A DNA stretch of 64,000 nucleotides, taken from contig NZ_SWBO01000007.1 of assembly GCF_005116475.1 (NCBI RefSeq), positions 62,001 to 126,000 on the forward strand, in the 5' to 3' direction. The position numbers were made by a program, and so were the translations under genes. Each line of letters opens with the position of its first letter. Position 1 is the first letter of the stretch. The DNA comes from Pedobacter cryotolerans. Lineage in GTDB: Bacteria; Bacteroidota; Bacteroidia; Sphingobacteriales; Sphingobacteriaceae. Positions 55,560-63,594 of this stretch are shown here, one piece after another. The notes beneath the pieces are model-generated. The model did no database searches. It was not told the DNA's origin and was given only the letters and a program-made list of their open reading frames with translations.

Positions 55560-56726
55560 ATGCCCATATATCATACATTAGGATCAATTCCGCCGAAGCG
55601 ACATACTGTTTTTCGCAAACCAGATGGCAATTTATATGCCGAGGAATTGGTTTCTACCGAAGGTTTTTCAAGTTTATATTCCTTAGTTTACCATTGCCAC
55701 CCGCCAACAATTGTAAAATCTTTAGGCGAACCTTATTCGGTTGAACCCAAAATTGCTCGCGAAAAACATTTGCGCCATACCAGTTTAATTGGTTTTAACA
55801 TTAAGCCAGAAGATGATTATCTCAAAAGTCGTAAACCTGTATTGGTAAATAGCGATTTACATATTTCTTTGGCAGCACCAAAAAAATCAATGACTGACTA
55901 TTTCTATAAAAACAGTCAGGCTGATGAAGTAATTTTTATCCACGAAGGTACGGGAACCTTAAAAACTGGCTTTGGCAAAATCAAATTCGCCTATGGAGAC
56001 TATTTAGTAATCCCTCGTGGTACGATCTATCAATTAGAATTTAACGACGAAAAAAATAGACTATTTATCGTAGAAAGTTTTAGTCCGATACGAACTCCAA
56101 AGCTTTATAGAAACCAATTTGGACAGTTGGAAGAGCATTCGCCTTTTTGCGAACGCGATATTAAACGCCCACAAGATTTAGAAACCATTGATGCAGTTGG
56201 CGATTTTAAAGTTCTAATTAAAAAACAAGGCATCATGTATCCTTACACTTACGGCACACATCCTTTCGATTTTGTGGGTTGGGATGGTTTTCATTATCCT
56301 TGGGCATTTTCTATTCACGATTTTGAGCCGATAACTGGTCGTTTGCATCAACCACCACCAGTTCATCAAACTTTTGAAGGGCATAACTTTGTAATCTGTT
56401 CTTTTGTGCCGCGTAAATACGATTATCATCCATTATCAATTCCAGCGCCTTATAACCATAGCAATGTAGATAGCGATGAGGTTTTATATTATGTTGATGG
56501 AGATTTCATGAGCCGTAAAAGCGTGGTAAAAGGTCAAATTACCTTGCACCCAGGCGGGATACCACATGGCCCGCACCCCGGAACGGTAGAAAAATCTATT
56601 GGCAAAGAAAGTACAGAAGAATTGGCTGTAATGATAGATCCTTTTAGGCCATTAATGTTAACGCAAGATGCAGTTGATATTGAAGATGAAAGTTACCATA
56701 CCAGTTGGCAAATTAACGTAGAGTAG
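55560..56726 (+). CDS. hmgA: Homogentisate 1,2-dioxygenase
   Basis: Opens the homogentisate ring to maleylacetoacetate. 388 residues, the shorter bacterial form (human about 445). A cupin core holds the iron ligands: His300 in APYNHSNVDSDE, an acidic residue (306/307) and His336 in GGIPHGPHPG. The N-terminal HTLGSIPPKRHTVFRKPDG is typical. About 105 bases separate it from hppD on the same strand. Confidence 0.93.
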   Translation: MPIYHTLGSIPPKRHTVFRKPDGNLYAEELVSTEGFSSLYSLVYHCHPPTIVKSLGEPYSVEPKIAREKHLRHTSLIGFNIKPEDDYLKSRKPVLVNSDLHISLAAPKKSMTDYFYKNSQADEVIFIHEGTGTLKTGFGKIKFAYGDYLVIPRGTIYQLEFNDEKNRLFIVESFSPIRTPKLYRNQFGQLEEHSPFCERDIKRPQDLETIDAVGDFKVLIKKQGIMYPYTYGTHPFDFVGWDGFHYPWAFSIHDFEPITGRLHQPPPVHQTFEGHNFVICSFVPRKYDYHPLSIPAPYNHSNVDSDEVLYYVDGDFMSRKSVVKGQITLHPGGIPHGPHPGTVEKSIGKESTEELAVMIDPFRPLMLTQDAVDIEDESYHTSWQINVE

Positions 56727-56831
56727 GATCAAGATTTAGGGATTTTCAGGATAAAGCATGATTATAAATATCATCTTGAGCTTGTCGAAGGACAACATTT
56801 CAACATTTCAACATTCAACATTTCAACAATT

Positions 56832-57962
56832 ATGAGTACACAAACATTCGCAGAAAAAATAGCAAAAGCACAAGACTTTCTTCCAATTAACGGAACAGAT
56901 TATATAGAATTTTATGTGGGTAATGCTAAACAAGCAGCCCATTATTATAAAACAGCATTCGGTTTTCAATCGTTAGCTTACGCCGGACCAGAAACTGGTG
57001 TTCGTGATAGAGCATCGTATGTTTTGCAACAAGGTAAAATCCGCTTAATCTTAACAACAGCATTAAAATCAGACAGCCCAATTGCCGAGCATGTTAAAAA
57101 ACATGGTGATGGCGTTAAAATTTTGGCGCTTTGGGTTGATGATGCCTATAGTGCATTTGAAGAAACAACCAAACGTGGCGCAAAACCATATTTAGAGCCT
57201 CAAACCTTAACAGATGAGCATGGCGAAGTTAAAATGAGTGGCATATACACTTATGGCGAAACCATCCACATGTTTATTGAGCGTAAAAACTATAGTGGTA
57301 CTTTTATGCCTGGCTATAGAGCTTTAGAAAGTGCATACAACCCAACAGATGCCGGCCTTTTATACATTGACCATTGTGTAGGTAACGTAGGCTGGAACCG
57401 AATGAACGAAACCGTAAAATGGTACGAAGATGTAATGGGTTTTGTAAACATCCTTTCTTTTGATGATAAACAAATCAATACTGAATATTCTGCTTTAATG
57501 AGTAAGGTGATGAGTAATGGTAATGGATTTTCTAAATTTCCAATTAACGAGCCAGCAGAGGGTAAAAAGAAATCGCAAATTGAAGAATATTTAGAGTTTT
57601 ACGAAGGCGAAGGCGTACAACACATCGCGGTAGCAACTAAAGATATTGTTAAAACGGTAAAAGAATTAAAAGCTCGTGGAGTAGAGTTTTTAAGCGCTCC
57701 ACCAGAGGCTTATTACGAAATGATGCCAACTCGTGTTGGTGAAATTGACGAAGAAATTGCCTTATTAAAAAGCTTAGGCATTTTGGTAGATTGCGATGAA
57801 GAAGGATATTTATTACAGATTTTTACTAAACCTGTAGAAGATAGACCCACACTTTTTTTCGAAATTATACAGCGTAAAGGAGCTCAATCTTTTGGTGCAG
57901 GCAACTTTAAAGCACTATTCGAAAGTTTAGAGCGTGAGCAAGAATTAAGAGGTAATTTGTAA
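56832..57962 (+). CDS. hppD: 4-Hydroxyphenylpyruvate dioxygenase
   Basis: Converts 4-hydroxyphenylpyruvate to homogentisate. 376 residues with two VOC-fold halves. Iron ligands His181 (YIDHCVGNV), His264 (GVQHIAVAT) and Glu344 (TLFFEIIQRKG). C-terminal helix complete (SLEREQELRGNL). It directly follows hmgA, its downstream enzyme. Confidence 0.96.
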   Translation: MSTQTFAEKIAKAQDFLPINGTDYIEFYVGNAKQAAHYYKTAFGFQSLAYAGPETGVRDRASYVLQQGKIRLILTTALKSDSPIAEHVKKHGDGVKILALWVDDAYSAFEETTKRGAKPYLEPQTLTDEHGEVKMSGIYTYGETIHMFIERKNYSGTFMPGYRALESAYNPTDAGLLYIDHCVGNVGWNRMNETVKWYEDVMGFVNILSFDDKQINTEYSALMSKVMSNGNGFSKFPINEPAEGKKKSQIEEYLEFYEGEGVQHIAVATKDIVKTVKELKARGVEFLSAPPEAYYEMMPTRVGEIDEEIALLKSLGILVDCDEEGYLLQIFTKPVEDRPTLFFEIIQRKGAQSFGAGNFKALFESLEREQELRGNL

Positions 57963-57974
57963 ATAGAATATATC

Positions 57975-58052
57975 GTCATTTCGAACGAGGTACGAGGAGA
58001 AATCTATAATTGAGTAGCCAACTTAAAGATTTCTCCTAAAGTCGAAATGACG
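57975..58052. repeat. Inverted repeat of the cgtcatttcgaacgag type after hppD
   Basis: Arms cgtcatttcgaacgag + gaggagaaatct and agatttctcct + gtcgaaatgacg. The right half has lost about ten bases relative to 39982-40069. It lies between the converging hppD and the 38-residue gene. Confidence 0.75.
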
Positions 58053-58060
58053 AATTTATT

Positions 58061-58177
58061 TTAACAATGCCCTAAAGCATAATAAATTACCACAAAAATA
58101 ACAATGGTCGATAAACATCCTCCACCTAATTTTTTCGCACCATATCCGGCAATAATCGTTCTAAAAAAGTTGTTCAT
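58061..58177 (-). CDS. Small glycine-rich single-helix membrane protein (38 residues)
   Basis: ATG at 58177, TAA at 58061-58063. The sequence begins MNNFFRTIIAGYGAKKLGGG and ends CLSTIVIFVVIYYALGHC: an amphipathic start, a glycine-rich turn and one membrane helix. I recall similar very short proteins with AGYGAKKLGGGC in other Sphingobacteriaceae, which supports a real gene, but I cannot run a search. Function unknown. Confidence 0.7.
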   Translation of the reverse strand: MNNFFRTIIAGYGAKKLGGGCLSTIVIFVVIYYALGHC

Positions 58178-58256
58178 AGTTTAAGTTTTTTTTTACAATA
58201 ACCCCAAAAGCTATAAAAGGTTTTGAAAATTAAAGTAAGCAGCCCTCAACAAAAGT

Positions 58257-58341
58257 AGTCCCGCCATCCATTTTATCTTTTTTGTTGCCCCATGCTCCAT
58301 CATCCCAAACAAAAAAGGATGCCATTCCTGTCGGAGTTTAG
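58257..58341 (+). repeat. Dispersed palindromic repeat, copy H
   Basis: Left arm agtcccgccatccattttat then cttttttgtt; right arm aacaaaaaaggatgccattc then ctgtcggagtttag. The core (gccccatgctccatcatccc) is the only one with a poor hairpin. Extension tttagaatgaaa shared with copy G. The rest of 58178-58448 has no gene. Confidence 0.7.
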
Positions 58342-58448
58342 AATGAAAGGTAATGCACTTCACGCCAGTTGCAATGTTTTAAAAAAAGCAAATACTTAAG
58401 GAATTTGCTTTAAAAATATAGTTAAAAAATTTATTACCATAAAATTGT

Positions 58449-58456
58449 TAATTTTG
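58449..58456 (+). promoter_or_regulatory. -7 promoter box that sets the BrkB start
   Basis: TAATTTTG fits TAnnTTTG, six bases before the ATG at 58463 and inside the longer frame that would begin at TTG 58445, so the ATG is preferred. Confidence 0.45.
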
Positions 58457-58462
58457 GCTTTA

Positions 58463-59392
58463 ATGGGGAAACGTACAAACTCAATCAAAAGAACCAAATT
58501 ATTTTTTAGCCATTTCGGCATGGCATTTAAACTATTTCAAAAAAACGATCCCCTTCGTTTAGCCGGAGCAACGGCATTCTTCGCAAACTTTGCTTTACCA
58601 CCAATTTTATTAATTTTAATCAGACTTTTCGGCTTCTTTGTAGATAGAAAAACCTTAGCAACCAGAATTTTTGAGCGTTTAGGTAATATTTTAGACGAAG
58701 GCAGTACCGATCAAATTCGCCAGACTTTACTTAACATTAGAGGGGTTGATTACAATTGGATGGCAACTATTATAAGTTTTATATTTTTCATTTTTGTAGC
58801 CACAACGCTTTTTAATGTAATCAAAAATTCGATGGAGCAAATTTGGCAAATTGGCATTAAAGATAAACCTGGCATTTTATTTACTTTAAAACTAAGAGGC
58901 AGATCAATGATCATCATCTTGCTTGCAGGGATCTTATTTTTTGTAGGTTTGGTTACAGATAGTATTCAGGCATTTATAGGAGCTTACATTAACAATGCCT
59001 CACCAACATTTGGCAGAATATTCCTTTCAATACTAAATCAGTTACTATTTGTTGTTATTGTTACAACATGGTTTACTGTATTATTTAGATTTTTAACAAA
59101 CGGCAGACCAAGTTGGAAAACTGCAATTAGAGGCGGTTTGTTAACAGGAATTTTATTTACAATTGGAAAGTTTATTTTAAGAATTATGTTGCCATTGAGC
59201 AATATTGGGAACATTTACGGTGCATCTGGCTCAATAATTTTAATTATGCTTTTTGTATTCTACTCATCGTTTATATTTTATTTTGGAGCCTGTTTTGTAA
59301 AAGTACTTAGTGATGCTGGCGCAAAATCTATCCGGACAATTAAAGGAGCTTTTTTATACGAGCTTAAAGAAATCCCAAAAGAAACAAATTAA
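58463..59392 (+). CDS. YihY/BrkB family membrane protein
   Basis: 309 residues from the ATG at 58463. Six membrane helices with family landmarks DPLRLAGATAFFANFALPPI (about 32-51), KNSMEQIWQI (about 128) and NIYGASGSIILIMLFVFYSS (about 250-269). The BrkB/YihY family is wide-spread with unclear function (possible transport or lipid role; the former RNase BN label is wrong). Confidence 0.9.
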   Translation: MGKRTNSIKRTKLFFSHFGMAFKLFQKNDPLRLAGATAFFANFALPPILLILIRLFGFFVDRKTLATRIFERLGNILDEGSTDQIRQTLLNIRGVDYNWMATIISFIFFIFVATTLFNVIKNSMEQIWQIGIKDKPGILFTLKLRGRSMIIILLAGILFFVGLVTDSIQAFIGAYINNASPTFGRIFLSILNQLLFVVIVTTWFTVLFRFLTNGRPSWKTAIRGGLLTGILFTIGKFILRIMLPLSNIGNIYGASGSIILIMLFVFYSSFIFYFGACFVKVLSDAGAKSIRTIKGAFLYELKEIPKETN

Positions 59393-59407
59393 TAATTTAC
59401 AAAAAAA

Positions 59408-59433
59408 ATGGATAGACTAGAAAGTCTATCCAT
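59408..59433 (-). terminator. Rho-independent terminator of the outer-membrane barrel gene
   Basis: Perfect 11-base stem atggatagact / agtctatccat with a four-base loop; on the minus strand it is followed by a run of eight T. It sits 27 bases past the barrel gene's stop and 16 bases past the brkB stop. Confidence 0.82.
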
Positions 59434-59459
59434 CTTAAAAAAATGCAAAGTGGGTTTGC

Positions 59460-60050
59460 TTAAAACAATTTATAAGCTAAACCAAGGGTAAACAAATTCA
59501 ACTTTGTTGAAGAGAAATTTGACGAGTTTAATTTTGATAAGCCCAATTCATATCTTAAATCAATACCTAATTTACCTACATCTAAACCAGAGCCAAATTG
59601 CCAAGCAATAGCCTGATTTTTAAACTCTCCGTTAAATGCCGCAGCAGTTGCTTGTCCTAAACTTTGATCTTCACTTATAATAAATGAAAATACGGGACCA
59701 GTATTTAATCTCAATCCAACACCAGCAGCTCCAATTTTTGTACCTAATAAAATAGGCACATCTAAACTGGTAAATTTAACTTCATTTTCAACTCCTGCAT
59801 CATTTTTTAGCGTTGTATTTTTACCAGAAATATAAAGTTCTGGCTGTAAATGAATACCCGCCGCACCTATACGAGTCCATATACCAGCATAATAACCAGC
59901 TTGATTATCGCTGCTAAATGTATTAGCTGTACTAAATTTTGATAAGTTTAACCCGCCTTTTAAGCCGAATTGAAAAGAGGGAATAATTTGAGCATAACTT
60001 AATGTGCTTAAACATAAACACACTAGTAATGATAGGATAATTTTTTTCAT
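59460..60050 (-). CDS. Outer-membrane beta-barrel (PorT/OMP_b-brl_2-like) protein
   Basis: 196 residues from the ATG at 60050 (MKKIILSLLVCLCLSTLSYA, a signal peptide); the frame stays open 25 codons upstream without conservation. Then amphipathic strands, the phrase FGLKGGLNLSKFST (about 28-41), LQPELYISGK and the end FTLGLAYKLF with terminal Phe. Typical of the porin-family/PorT-like barrel proteins of Bacteroidota. Specific role unknown. Confidence 0.85.
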   Translation of the reverse strand: MKKIILSLLVCLCLSTLSYAQIIPSFQFGLKGGLNLSKFSTANTFSSDNQAGYYAGIWTRIGAAGIHLQPELYISGKNTTLKNDAGVENEVKFTSLDVPILLGTKIGAAGVGLRLNTGPVFSFIISEDQSLGQATAAAFNGEFKNQAIAWQFGSGLDVGKLGIDLRYELGLSKLNSSNFSSTKLNLFTLGLAYKLF

Positions 60051-60172
60051 TATAAACAATATTAAGTGTAAGGATAATTCTTTTCGTAAAACTAGCAATT
60101 TATTCTTTGTTGTTTTAACAAACATCTATACATAAAAGTTTATCTTTAAAAACTAAATTATACCATTCTCAA

Positions 60173-61936
60173 ATGGACTTTGCATTTAACGTTTATTCTA
60201 CTTTCTTAATTGTTTGTGGTTTACTTACTTTAATTTTAGCTGGCTATATTTTTAAGCAAGGCGGAAGTACTGTAAAATGGTTTTCGGTAATGATGTTTGC
60301 TAATTCCATTTGGTCTATAGCTTATGGGTTAGAATTAGCTAGTAGCACAATTAAACAAATTAAAATATTAATTAATATAGAGTATATAGGTATTGCTACA
60401 GTTCCTATATTGTGGTTTATTTTCTGTTTATATTTTAGTGGAAAAGAATGTTGGTATAAAAAACCTTTAAATTTCATATCGATAGTTACCATTCCTATCG
60501 TTACAATTTTAATGGTATGGACAAATCCATTACATCACTTACACTATAAATCGCTAACTATTTCTTTGGATGGACCATTTCCTATTGCCAACATAGAGCC
60601 AGGCCCATGGTATTTAATTTTTACCACCTATTTTTATGTCACTTTAGCGTGTGGCACTTTTTTGGTCATCAAAAAATTTAAAACTATAGATTCGATTTAT
60701 AAAAAGCAAAATTACAGTATAGTTATTGCTGCATTAGTTCCTTGGATAACAAATATGTTTTATCTTTTGGGTATCAGGCCATTTGGACATATAGATTTAA
60801 CACCGTTTGCATTTATTATAGCCACATTTTTAATTTTTATTGGTATTTATAGGTTTAAATTATTCGACATTATACCTATTGCAAGAGAGAAAGTATTGGC
60901 GTTAATGCAAGATGGATTTTTTGTTTTAGATCATCAGAATAGAATTATTGATTATAATAAATCAACCACTCAATTTATAGATAGCAAAATAAATGAAGAT
61001 TTAATAGCAAAACATATTGAGTATGTTTTACCCAACCAGCCTCAGCTTTTAGAGCACATTGAAACACATACGCCTGGCAAAGTTGAACTTAATCTAACTG
61101 TTGATGGCAACTACTTTTATTTAGAGGCCGATATTCTATTTTTAAACGAGAACAAAATCAATAATAATTTTACAATCATTAAATTACAAGATTTAACTAC
61201 GCTTAAAAAAGATGCGATTACCGCAAAAGAGCAAGCAAAAGAACTTGAAAAATTAAACCAACTAAAAGATAGAATATTTTCAATTATAGCACATGATTTA
61301 AGAGGGCCATTAGTTAATTTGTCTGAAGTTTTAAAAATGATTTCAAATAATCAAATCAGCACTGAAGAATTTAAAATTTTATCGCCAAGTTTAAGTAAAG
61401 ATATTATTTATACAACCGATCTTTTAGAAAACATCTTACACTGGTCTCGTAGTCAACTAAAAGGATTTGGCATTAAAAAGGAATTTTTTAACCTCAGAAG
61501 TTTAATCATTAACGAAATAAACTACCACCTACCTGCTGCAACATTAAAACAGATAAAAATTATACATGATGTTTTTCCGGGTGAAATGGTTTATGCTGAT
61601 ATTTTGATGATCCAAATTGTAATGAGAAACATCATTAATAATGCGATTAAATTTTGTCATCCTAATTGTGAGATTAATATAACGGCTGCTTACCAGAAAA
61701 ACCACAATATGCTAATTTGCATACAAGATAATGGAATTGGTATACCAGAAGATGTGATTGACAAAATTTTTAAAGAAGAAAACGTTACTACCAGAGGCAC
61801 CTCAAACGAAAAAGGTACTGGATTAGGTTTAATGGTTTGTAAAGACTTTATGGAACGTAACGATGGAGATATAACGGTTACAAGTACGGTTGGCGTAGGA
61901 TCAAAGTTTTGCATTACGGTGCCCACATCTTTATAA
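60173..61936 (+). CDS. Orphan sensor histidine kinase with 7TM N-terminus
   Basis: 587 residues: seven membrane helices (about 1-225, histidine kinase N-terminal 7TM type), a PAS-like domain (about 235-345, ALMQDGFFVLDHQNRIIDYN), coiled coil, HisKA with His374 (IIAHDLRGPLVNLSEV) and a HATPase domain with N box NNAIKF (about 486), DNGIGIP and GTGLGLMVCKD. No response regulator is adjacent, so its partner and signal are unknown. Confidence 0.93.
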   Translation: MDFAFNVYSTFLIVCGLLTLILAGYIFKQGGSTVKWFSVMMFANSIWSIAYGLELASSTIKQIKILINIEYIGIATVPILWFIFCLYFSGKECWYKKPLNFISIVTIPIVTILMVWTNPLHHLHYKSLTISLDGPFPIANIEPGPWYLIFTTYFYVTLACGTFLVIKKFKTIDSIYKKQNYSIVIAALVPWITNMFYLLGIRPFGHIDLTPFAFIIATFLIFIGIYRFKLFDIIPIAREKVLALMQDGFFVLDHQNRIIDYNKSTTQFIDSKINEDLIAKHIEYVLPNQPQLLEHIETHTPGKVELNLTVDGNYFYLEADILFLNENKINNNFTIIKLQDLTTLKKDAITAKEQAKELEKLNQLKDRIFSIIAHDLRGPLVNLSEVLKMISNNQISTEEFKILSPSLSKDIIYTTDLLENILHWSRSQLKGFGIKKEFFNLRSLIINEINYHLPAATLKQIKIIHDVFPGEMVYADILMIQIVMRNIINNAIKFCHPNCEINITAAYQKNHNMLICIQDNGIGIPEDVIDKIFKEENVTTRGTSNEKGTGLGLMVCKDFMERNDGDITVTSTVGVGSKFCITVPTSL

Positions 61937-61948
61937 AAAATAAAAAAA

Positions 61949-61972
61949 ATGGCTCTTTTGCAAGAGCCATTT
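61949..61972. terminator. Bidirectional terminator between the kinase and a minus-strand gene
   Basis: Stem aatggctctt / aagagccatt with a short loop, with A runs before and T residues after. It lies between the converging kinase and 61978-62277 genes. Confidence 0.8.
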
Positions 61973-61977
61973 AAATT

Positions 61978-62277
61978 TTACTGACCAGATACTTGGTTTA
62001 TTATTTCTTGCTCTTTTAAAGCTTCAACGTTATTTTTATTACCAAAATTTTGCGTTTTATCTGCAAAATAAGCTAAAATATCAACAATCGAATCCAAGTT
62101 ATCTGCAACTCTTTGGTGCATATCTGGTAAATCTTTATCTAATTTTTTATCGCCTAGTTCGATATTGTCAACTTCAATTTTTCCAATTTTTTGGATAATT
62201 GCCTGTTGCGAATGTTGTAAGTCTTCTAATTCTCTTACAATCTTTTCCATTAACTCAAACTTCTTTAACGTATCCAT
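61978..62277 (-). CDS. Small coiled-coil protein, unknown
   Basis: 99 residues, mostly helical and charged, with no signal peptide or membrane helix. Residues about 4-60 (KKFELMEKIVRELEDLQHSQ) are heptad-like; then DMHQRVADNLDSIVDILAYF. I do not recognise a family; the layout suggests a small helical adaptor. It is converging with the kinase gene. Confidence 0.65.
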   Translation of the reverse strand: MDTLKKFELMEKIVRELEDLQHSQQAIIQKIGKIEVDNIELGDKKLDKDLPDMHQRVADNLDSIVDILAYFADKTQNFGNKNNVEALKEQEIINQVSGQ

Positions 62278-62421
62278 AATTCTTTTTTATTAATGATAAA
62301 ACAATTTGTTTCATTTATATAACCAATTAAAACCTTAAAAGTTTGTTAAGCATCAATAAAAATTAAATACATTTTGGAAAAACAAATAATAACTAATAAA
62401 TTAGTTTAAAATTATTCCATT

Positions 62422-63594
62422 ATGATGAAGTCCTTAATCCTGATTTTTTTGTTTTTAGTATCTTGCATTGTAAAAGCGCAAAATATAAATATCGATAGAG
62501 AAAAATTGTTAGACTTATACCAAACTCAACGATATGCAGAAGCTGCTCAATATTTACAATCCATTTATCCACCAGATACAGATGATTTAAAAGCGCTTAG
62601 TCAAATTGCATATTGTTACATGATGGCGGGTAAATTGCCCGATGCAGAAAAAAATTACCTAAAAATTAATGCATTACAACCAAATACACTTTCGGTTCTG
62701 TTTAGTTTAGCCAACATTAATTCTAGACGAGGCAATACAGCTGCGGCCCAGTTTTATCTTTTAGACATTATAAAGCTAGATAGTACAAATTTTAATGCTT
62801 TTAAGCAATTGGCCAACTATACAGACAGTATTAAACTTAAAGTAAAATACCTGGAAAAAGCCAATCGCCTTAACGTTACAGATGCTGATGTAGCGTTCGA
62901 TTTAGCACTACAATATAAATATTTAAAAGTTTTTGAGCCAGCTTACAAAGTTTTACAAGTTGCCATATTAGCTGATACAAACAATTTGATATTACAACAA
63001 GCTCAATTACCTATTGCTAACGAACTTAAAAAGTATAAAGAAGTAATTAATGTTGGCGAAAAGCTATTAAGAAATGGTGGAGATGCTAACGTAGTAAGAG
63101 ATGTTGGCAAAGCCAATTTTTCTTTAAAGAACTATCAAAAATGTATTGACCTTTACAAACGATTAGAAAATATGTCGATGCAAAACGAATCGATATTGTA
63201 CTACATGAGTATTAGTTACCGCGAATTAAAAAATTATGAAATGGCGACATTTTATGCTAAAAAGACAATAGAGGAAGGAATTTCGCCAAATGTGCCACTA
63301 TATTATTCGCTTTTAGGTGGTATTTATGAAGAACGAAACCAAAATACTAACGCTACTGCAGCTTATAAAAAAGGTTTAACTTTTGGAGATTACAATAGCA
63401 TTTATTATCGATTGGCACTACTTTATGATTTTAAATTCAACCAACCTAAAACTGCATTAAGCTATTACAATCAATATTTAAAAAGCAAACCAACTGCGGG
63501 TGAAAAATCTCAAATTGATTATACCAAAACAAGAATAGCAGAAATTACTCAACCTAAATCTTCGAAAACTGGCTTAACATCTGTCCAAAATTGA
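62422..63594 (+). CDS. Tetratricopeptide-repeat protein, exported
   Basis: 390 residues with a signal peptide (MMKSLILIFLFLVSCIVKAQ; the Cys could be a lipobox variant but the -1/-3 pattern fits better with cleavage at KAQ). About eight TPR-like repeats follow (AEAAQYLQSIYPPDTDDLKA, AYCYMMAGKLPDAEKNYLKI, ALQYKYLKVFEPAYKVLQVA, YYRLALLYDFKFNQPKTALS). Likely a protein-interaction scaffold in the periplasm. Its last 46 bases overlap the end of the converging DUF4268 gene. Confidence 0.88.
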   Translation: MMKSLILIFLFLVSCIVKAQNINIDREKLLDLYQTQRYAEAAQYLQSIYPPDTDDLKALSQIAYCYMMAGKLPDAEKNYLKINALQPNTLSVLFSLANINSRRGNTAAAQFYLLDIIKLDSTNFNAFKQLANYTDSIKLKVKYLEKANRLNVTDADVAFDLALQYKYLKVFEPAYKVLQVAILADTNNLILQQAQLPIANELKKYKEVINVGEKLLRNGGDANVVRDVGKANFSLKNYQKCIDLYKRLENMSMQNESILYYMSISYRELKNYEMATFYAKKTIEEGISPNVPLYYSLLGGIYEERNQNTNATAAYKKGLTFGDYNSIYYRLALLYDFKFNQPKTALSYYNQYLKSKPTAGEKSQIDYTKTRIAEITQPKSSKTGLTSVQN

